Made by a program: the position numbers and the translations under genes
Notes under the pieces: model-generated
Told to the model about the DNA's origin: nothing
The model's input: the letters and a program-made list of their open reading frames with translations, nothing else
Database searches by the model: none
Source of the DNA: Rhodothermaceae bacterium
GTDB taxonomy: Bacteria; Bacteroidota; Rhodothermia; Rhodothermales; JAHEMB01
Direction: 5' to 3'
DNA length: 8,647 nucleotides
Assembly: GCA_024643915.1 (NCBI GenBank)
Contig: JAHEMB010000098.1
Coordinates: 1 to 8,647, forward strand
Part shown: positions 4,948-8,647 of the stretch, piece after piece
Layout of the letters: every line of letters starts with the position of its first letter
Numbering within the stretch: position 1 is the first letter of the stretch

Positions 4948-6909
4948 ATGTCCGGCACCCAGGCCCGTAGAAGAAAGCTCGCCGCCATCATGTTCGCCGA
5001 TATTGTCGGCTACACGGCGATCATGCAGCGCGATGAGTCGGAAGCGATGACGGTTCGCGACGCGTTTCGCTCGTTATTGCACGACGTCGTGCGGCAACAT
5101 GCCGGGGAAATCGCTCAATTCTATGGGGACGGTGCCCTTATCATCTTCGACAGTGCCAAGGAAGCCGTGCTCGCCGCAATCGACATTCAGTCCGCCGCAG
5201 TCCGAGAATCCGGGATCCCCCTGCGGATAGGCATCCACGTCGGCGATATTGTGCTCGACGAATCGGGCGTATATGGGGATGGGGTGAATGTCGCCTCCCG
5301 CATTGAGTCTATGGCGCTTCCAGGTGCCGTCTTGTTGTCCGAGCGCGTTCAACATGAAATCGCGAACCATCCCCGTATCGAGACCGTGCGGTTGGGCGAG
5401 TACAACCTGAAGAACGTCGAGACGCCCGTCAGCGTCCATGCGGTTCAGGACGATCGAATCACGGTGCCAGCGCCGGGCCAGATCCATGAGGACTCGAAGG
5501 CATCGGCCATAAAGAACATCGCTGTCATGCCCTTCACCGCTCTCGGCGGCGGGGAGGAGAGCACTTACTTTGCTGATGGCCTTTCGCAGGAAATCATCAA
5601 CGGGCTGACGGGAGTCGATGGACTATCCATTATTTCCAGATCCACCTGCCTTGCGATCCAGGCCCAGGCGCAAAGCCCGATCAGCATCGGAAAGCGGCTC
5701 AACGTGTGCAATATTCTCGAAGGCAGTGTGCGAAAGGCTGGAGGCGACATCAGGGTGTCCGTACAGCTCGTCAATACGGCGGACGGCTCACAGCTTTGGT
5801 CCCAGAAGTACGACCGCACGTTAGATCGTGTCTTCGAAGTTCAGGATGAGATCGCGCAGCTCGTCGTCAACGGCCTGAAACTCAATTTCGACGTCAACGC
5901 GAAGGCACGGCCCCTTGTCGAGCGTCCCACACAGGATGTCGAAGCCTACAACCTCTATCTCAAGGGCCTCCACCACTGGAACAACAGAAATCCGGAGTCT
6001 GGGCAGAAAGCCGTACACCTGTTAGAAGGAGCGTTGGACCTCGATCCCGGTTTTGCCTCTGCCGAGTCCATGCTTTCGCGGTGCTATGCCTACCTCGGTT
6101 CGTGCGGGGTGATGCCGTCCAGGGATGCGTATGTCAAAGCGTTGGAGCATGCCACGAGTGCCATTGAAAGGAACCCCGAAACGGCCGAGGCGCATCTGAC
6201 CCTCGCCGTACTCAAGTTCTACCACCTCTGGGACTGGCAGGGAACCAGAGAGTCGCTCGACAAGGCCGAAGCGCTCGGACTGGACTCCGCCGAGTTCCAC
6301 GAGGTGAATGGTACCCATCTCGCGGCGATCGGCGAACCCGAAGCAGGGTTGCCCAAACTACAACGAGCCGTCGCGCTCAATCCGTTATCCGTTTCCACGA
6401 TCTATGCGCTGGCGGCCCTGCACTTCTTCTGTGGAGATTACGACAAAGCCCTCGGACTCTACGAGGAGATCATTGAGTTGAACCCCGCCTTCCGTGGCGC
6501 CTACCAGCTCAAGGGATTAGCCCTGAACTTGCTTGGCAGACATGAAGAAGCGCTCGAGGTCCAGAAGAAATACCATGCCTTGGTGAACCATCCTCTCAAG
6601 GGTCTAACCTGCTTGACCCTCGCCCACCATCTCCTGGGCAACGAAGACGCGGCCGCGGACTGCGTCGCGCGCATGTATCAGAGACTGGAATCGGAGGCTA
6701 CCGTAGCGGCCGAAGTAGATCTCGCGCTGGTAACCGCCGGACTGGGTCAATACGACAAGGCCCTTGACCACCTCAATAGGGTGTACGATCAGCGGTACAG
6801 CATCGCCTGCACGGGTGTGTTGTGGATTCTGCGATGCCCGTATTTTTCCGAGCTGTGGAAGCAGCCGGGCTATAAGACGCTGCTGGGCAAAATGGGGTTG
6901 GAGCGGTAG
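4948..6909 (+). CDS. Class III adenylate/guanylate cyclase-like protein with TolB-like and TPR domains
   Basis: A 653-residue protein with a common three-part regulatory design. Residues 10-165 are a class III nucleotide cyclase homology domain: FADIVGYT with metal-binding Asp18, FYGDGALIIF with Asp61, RIGIHVGDIV, and YGDGVNVASRIES with the transition-state Asn114 and Arg118. Residues about 188-312 resemble the TolB/FlgO-like domain usual in these proteins (KNIAVMPFTAL, STYFADGLSQEIINGL, LEGSVRKAGGDIRVSVQLVN, DGSQLWSQKYDR). From about 330 to the end are tetratricopeptide-type helices (e.g. GDYDKALGLYEEIIELNPAF, 496-515), closing with the usual PYFSELWKQPGY tail. Metal ligands are intact, so cyclic nucleotide synthesis is plausible. 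However, the lysine that selects adenine, four residues before Asp61, is Gln57. No signal peptide or membrane helix is seen, so it is probably cytoplasmic. ATG 4948 was chosen because family similarity begins there; its ribosome binding site is weak. The 157-base gap upstream holds only a small inverted repeat (ACGGCT/AGCCGT, 4828-4841). Confidence 0.9.
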   Translation: MSGTQARRRKLAAIMFADIVGYTAIMQRDESEAMTVRDAFRSLLHDVVRQHAGEIAQFYGDGALIIFDSAKEAVLAAIDIQSAAVRESGIPLRIGIHVGDIVLDESGVYGDGVNVASRIESMALPGAVLLSERVQHEIANHPRIETVRLGEYNLKNVETPVSVHAVQDDRITVPAPGQIHEDSKASAIKNIAVMPFTALGGGEESTYFADGLSQEIINGLTGVDGLSIISRSTCLAIQAQAQSPISIGKRLNVCNILEGSVRKAGGDIRVSVQLVNTADGSQLWSQKYDRTLDRVFEVQDEIAQLVVNGLKLNFDVNAKARPLVERPTQDVEAYNLYLKGLHHWNNRNPESGQKAVHLLEGALDLDPGFASAESMLSRCYAYLGSCGVMPSRDAYVKALEHATSAIERNPETAEAHLTLAVLKFYHLWDWQGTRESLDKAEALGLDSAEFHEVNGTHLAAIGEPEAGLPKLQRAVALNPLSVSTIYALAALHFFCGDYDKALGLYEEIIELNPAFRGAYQLKGLALNLLGRHEEALEVQKKYHALVNHPLKGLTCLTLAHHLLGNEDAAADCVARMYQRLESEATVAAEVDLALVTAGLGQYDKALDHLNRVYDQRYSIACTGVLWILRCPYFSELWKQPGYKTLLGKMGLER

Positions 6910-6978
6910 CCCACCTCGCTTTCCCTCCAAGATCGGCCTCCCTCACAGGGATCCCGCTTCCCGTCCGCAAGCAGGTCG

Positions 6979-7548
6979 CTACCGGCCCCTTAGCGCTTCG
7001 TCGTCATACGGCACGCCGGGGGGCAACTGCGCGCGAATCCACGCCCGCAGGCGCTCGACCTCCGCCTCGCTCACACAGGCCCGCTTCGGCAGGTAGTACG
7101 CCCATCGCCTGCTGTAGTAAAACAGAAAGAACGCCGGCGTCTCACGCACCTTGTGCAGGCCCGCCCACTTCAGATCGACGTTAACGGTTTGCGCCGAGAC
7201 GTGAAGGCCCGCCTCATCGAGCGTATGCGTCAACGGATGGGCGACATTCGGATCGATACGCTGCACCTGCCAGGCGCGAAGCCAGCCCGTGAGCCGGTAG
7301 AAAACCGCGAGCAATACGCCGAGAAGAAGCAGCAAGGGCGCCAGCGTCATCGCAGAAGCCACGTCGCCCAAAAGGGCCAGGCCGGCGGCAAACAGGGCGC
7401 TGAGCACCACGATCCCGATCACGACCCACTTCGCCACGCGCCAGCTGCCCGTTCCGAAGTGTTCACGGAGAAGCAGGGCAGTAACGTGCGCCTGCTCCTT
7501 GAGGCGCCAATCGAAGGTATAGCTGTTTGCTTCCTTTGCGCCCTTCAT
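6979..7548 (-). CDS. YcxB-like two-helix membrane protein
   Basis: A 189-residue protein with two adjacent membrane helices (about 41-60 and 66-86) and a C-terminal soluble domain. The tail shows the pattern of YcxB-like proteins: DEAGLHVSAQTVNVDLKWAGLHKVRETPAFFLFYYSRRWAYYLPKRA, where a Trp at the start of a strand is followed by a K-V-E-T turn, an aromatic FLFY strand and an LPKRA motif; then an EVERLRAWIRAQL helix. The function of YcxB-like proteins is unknown. The gene is convergent with the cyclase gene (69-base gap, no convincing terminator) and lies 72 bases downstream of another minus-strand gene, so the two may share a transcript. A short CCCC-TGA-GGGG hairpin (7573-7583) lies in that gap. 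No clear ribosome binding site precedes the ATG. Confidence 0.82.
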   Translation of the reverse strand: MKGAKEANSYTFDWRLKEQAHVTALLLREHFGTGSWRVAKWVVIGIVVLSALFAAGLALLGDVASAMTLAPLLLLLGVLLAVFYRLTGWLRAWQVQRIDPNVAHPLTHTLDEAGLHVSAQTVNVDLKWAGLHKVRETPAFFLFYYSRRWAYYLPKRACVSEAEVERLRAWIRAQLPPGVPYDDEALRGR

Positions 7549-7620
7549 GGTGTCGGAGAAAAAGTGGCATCCCCCCTGAGGGGCTACTTCCCGGTCATGG
7601 CCGAAGCTAGGGTCGGGGGG

Positions 7621-8049
7621 TCAGGAGGACCCTGGCGGCAGGGCCTTGAACCCTCTCGGACGAGCGGCAGCCTGCTCCACCAACGCCGCGAACGCTTCAC
7701 GGCTTCCGGTGAAGAAGGGCTGGCCGAACCGCAAGAGGTCGTCGCGGAGGTGACGGAATCCCTCCAGCGGGTCCGACGAAAAGCCGGGGTACGCACCGGG
7801 GCCTCCCCCGACGGCGCGAACATAGGCGTCGTGGCTCAGGGAAAGGCCGCCGACATGGTAGGTAACCAGGCCGAGCGCGTGGCGAAAGCTAAGGTCGAGG
7901 CGACGTTCACCGCGCAGGTAGCTCCCGCGCGCGAAGCGACCGCCACTACTGCGACCGACTGGGCCGCGCCTGAAGGCGAACCCATGGTCGCGCAGGAGCG
8001 GGTCGAGGAGGAGACAGCCTTCGCTCAGGATCTGCTCGGGATCAGGCAT
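7621..8049 (-). CDS. Conserved protein of unknown function (142 residues)
   Basis: A soluble-looking, arginine- and glycine-rich protein without signal or membrane segment. Visible blocks, in order, are LLDPLLRDHGFAFRRG, GRSSGGRFARGSYLRGERRL, FRHALGLVTYHVG, LSHDAYVRAVGG, YPGFSSDPLEGFRHLRDDL and FFTGSREAFAALVEQ. Their conserved-looking aromatic and glycine spacing argues for a real gene, but I cannot name the family or a catalytic site. The start MPDPEQ at 8049 was chosen because everything upstream in frame is translated tandem repeat (LPSGPPALWPSC-type). There is no ribosome binding site; the bases immediately upstream are the end of that repeat plus AAAGCACC. The YcxB-like gene follows on the same strand after 72 bases. 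Confidence 0.72.
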   Translation of the reverse strand: MPDPEQILSEGCLLLDPLLRDHGFAFRRGPVGRSSGGRFARGSYLRGERRLDLSFRHALGLVTYHVGGLSLSHDAYVRAVGGGPGAYPGFSSDPLEGFRHLRDDLLRFGQPFFTGSREAFAALVEQAAARPRGFKALPPGSS

Positions 8050-8057
8050 GGTGCTTT

Positions 8058-8129
8058 GGGCAGGAGGGCCAGAGGGCAGGAGGGCCAGAGGGCAGGAGGG
8101 CCAGAGGGCAGGAGGGCCAGAGGGCAGGA
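8058..8129. repeat. 16-bp tandem repeat, about 4.5 copies, abutting a start codon
   Basis: GGGCAGGAGGGCCAGA is repeated four times without a mismatch (8058-8073, 8074-8089, 8090-8105, 8106-8121), followed by half a unit (8122-8129). Each unit is itself two related octamers, GGGCAGGA and GGGCCAGA, so the array is about nine octamers. It is strictly purine-rich on the plus strand apart from the C positions. It ends 8 bases before the ATG of the minus-strand gene at 8049 and so occupies that gene's 5' leader. Identical copies suggest recent slippage expansion. Confidence 0.95.
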
Positions 8130-8395
8130 CACCCATGCCTAAAACTACGCACGGCACCGCTTTGGAGCAATCAAGACCGGGCAAGGAAGGGCTGGTCAGA
8201 ACGACGACATGCCGTTCGTGGCGGGAAGGTAGCAGGTCAGTCAAGGCCCCTACGCCCTGATTGCAGGCATCGGAGGGTAGGCGGATTCAGCTTGTCTGGA
8301 CGTCCGTGTCGCCTTAGCTTTCCTGACGGGCGGCGTGGCGTTTCGCGCCTGAAGCTAGGCATCACGGACATCGTTAGGCACTGAGGACATCGTTG
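8130..8395. other. Gene-poor stretch with an imperfect hairpin
   Basis: Frames here are short and protein-unlike in composition, so I call no gene. On the minus strand it should hold the promoter for the gene at 8049, but no convincing -35/-10 pair is seen. A 50-base imperfect hairpin lies at 8311-8360: GCCTTAGCTT pairs with AAGCTAGGC, leaving one T bulged, and the tip GGCG-TTTCG-CGCC is a second stem. It ends 35 bases before the GTG of the right-edge gene and could be a transcript end or regulatory fold. Confidence 0.45.
8356..8393. repeat. 19-bp imperfect direct repeat before the right-edge gene
   Basis: TAGGCATCACGGACATCGT (8356-8374) is followed directly by TAGGCACTGAGGACATCGT (8375-8393), matching at 15 of 19 positions with all differences in the middle four bases. 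The second copy supplies GAGGA (8383-8387), the probable ribosome binding site of the gene starting at 8396, so the duplication may have created or altered that site. Confidence 0.7.
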
Positions 8396-8647
8396 GTGGA
8401 AACGGAAGTCACGTTCACCTCGAAGCGGTTTCGGCCCGTTCTGCCGGAGGAATGCCAGGTCAACCCTGGGCGCTATGGGGCGGAACTGGCGTTTTGGCTC
8501 TGTAGGCAATTGGCGCAGGTGGGAATTGTCACGTCGTACCCGGATTTCGAGGACTGGGGCTGGTTCCTAGAGTACACGGCCATCGACGAGGAATTCTGGC
8601 TTTGCTGTGGTAACGTCGACGAGGCCGACGACCGGTGGCACTGTTTC
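8396..8647 (+). CDS. Unknown soluble protein, 3' end beyond the window
   Basis: The frame is open for 84 codons from a GTG at 8396 to the window edge. GAGGA lies 8 bases upstream (8383-8387); TTG 8393 is an alternative start, and an in-frame stop at 8375-8377 limits extension. The sequence is protein-like and rich in aromatics, cysteine and acidic residues: FTSKRFRPVLPEECQVNPGR, YGAELAFWLCRQLAQVGIVT, SYPDFEDWGWFLEY, EEFWLCCGNVDEADDRWHCF. The NPG-Y-G-ELAFWL helix followed by a TSYP-x-EDWGW strand looks like a conserved small-domain family. I do not recognise a name or function, and no signal peptide or membrane helix is visible. Opposite-strand frames across the same bases look random. Confidence 0.7.
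   Translation, partial: METEVTFTSKRFRPVLPEECQVNPGRYGAELAFWLCRQLAQVGIVTSYPDFEDWGWFLEYTAIDEEFWLCCGNVDEADDRWHCF

Noticed and set aside
8058..8129. CRISPR-like array
   Set aside because: The units are contiguous 16-mers without spacers, so this is a simple tandem repeat.
7153..8142. A 329-residue plus-strand open frame
   Set aside because: It lies antisense to the YcxB-like gene and the 8049 gene, both of which have family-like sequence. Its own translation is low-complexity (Arg/Gly/Ala/Gln) and ends in translated tandem repeat.
8370..8379. Integron attC core: GTTAGGC here and again at 3132-3138, each shortly before a gene
   Set aside because: No RYYYAAC partner was found at the expected distance upstream of either site. 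The shared 10-mer ATCGTTAGGC is expected by chance in a window this size, and no integrase is present.
8237..8509. A 90-residue minus-strand open frame
   Set aside because: It overlaps the protein-like GTG-start gene on the other strand, is very basic and Pro-rich, and shows no motif.

Overview
This 8.6 kb window comes from a GC-rich (roughly 60% by eye) Gram-negative-type bacterial chromosome. It carries a twin-arginine leader, a signal-peptide S41 protease with a TPR tail and a class III cyclase/TolB-like/TPR protein. Shine-Dalgarno use is mixed: strong before some starts and absent before others. This mix is common in Rhodothermota/Bacteroidota, Gemmatimonadota and Acidobacteriota, but no phylogenetic marker is present, so the lineage is a guess. 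The region looks like ordinary chromosome with accessory traits: a decayed insertion sequence, small repeats and several conserved proteins of unknown role. I see no CRISPR array, rRNA, tRNA, prophage or recognisable defence island.

Left third, minus strand: an AraC-family regulator (2737 to 1925) is followed, after a strong hairpin, by an exported S41 peptidase-like protein with a C-terminal TPR region (1855 to 128). Upstream of the regulator, 2738-3117 is a scar. It holds a perfect 11-bp-arm palindrome, two 18-bp tandem repeats, and the first ~58 codons of an IS110-family transposase with its ribosome binding site and part of its leader. A one-base deletion in the transposase remnant makes its start codon read in frame into the regulator.

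Middle, plus strand: an alpha/beta hydrolase (3175-4104) has a Tat-type leader, but also a near-perfect ribosome binding site in front of an internal Met where the hydrolase domain begins. It is followed by a small multi-pass membrane protein (4260-4790) and a 653-residue cyclase-like regulator (4948-6909) with a cyclase homology domain, a TolB/FlgO-like middle and a TPR C-terminus.

Right third: two minus-strand genes converge on the cyclase gene. One is a conserved 142-residue protein I do not recognise (8049 to 7621); the other is a two-helix YcxB-like membrane protein (7548 to 6979). A 16-bp tandem repeat of about 4.5 copies begins 8 bases upstream of the first gene's ATG. After a gene-poor stretch, a GTG-initiated gene of unknown function starts at 8396 and runs off the window.

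The genes do not form one evident pathway. The most interesting observations are the hydrolase's two possible starts (exported or cytoplasmic), the IS110 scar fused in frame to a regulator, the repeat in the 5' region of the 8049 gene, and the cyclase domain lacking the usual substrate-specifying lysine.
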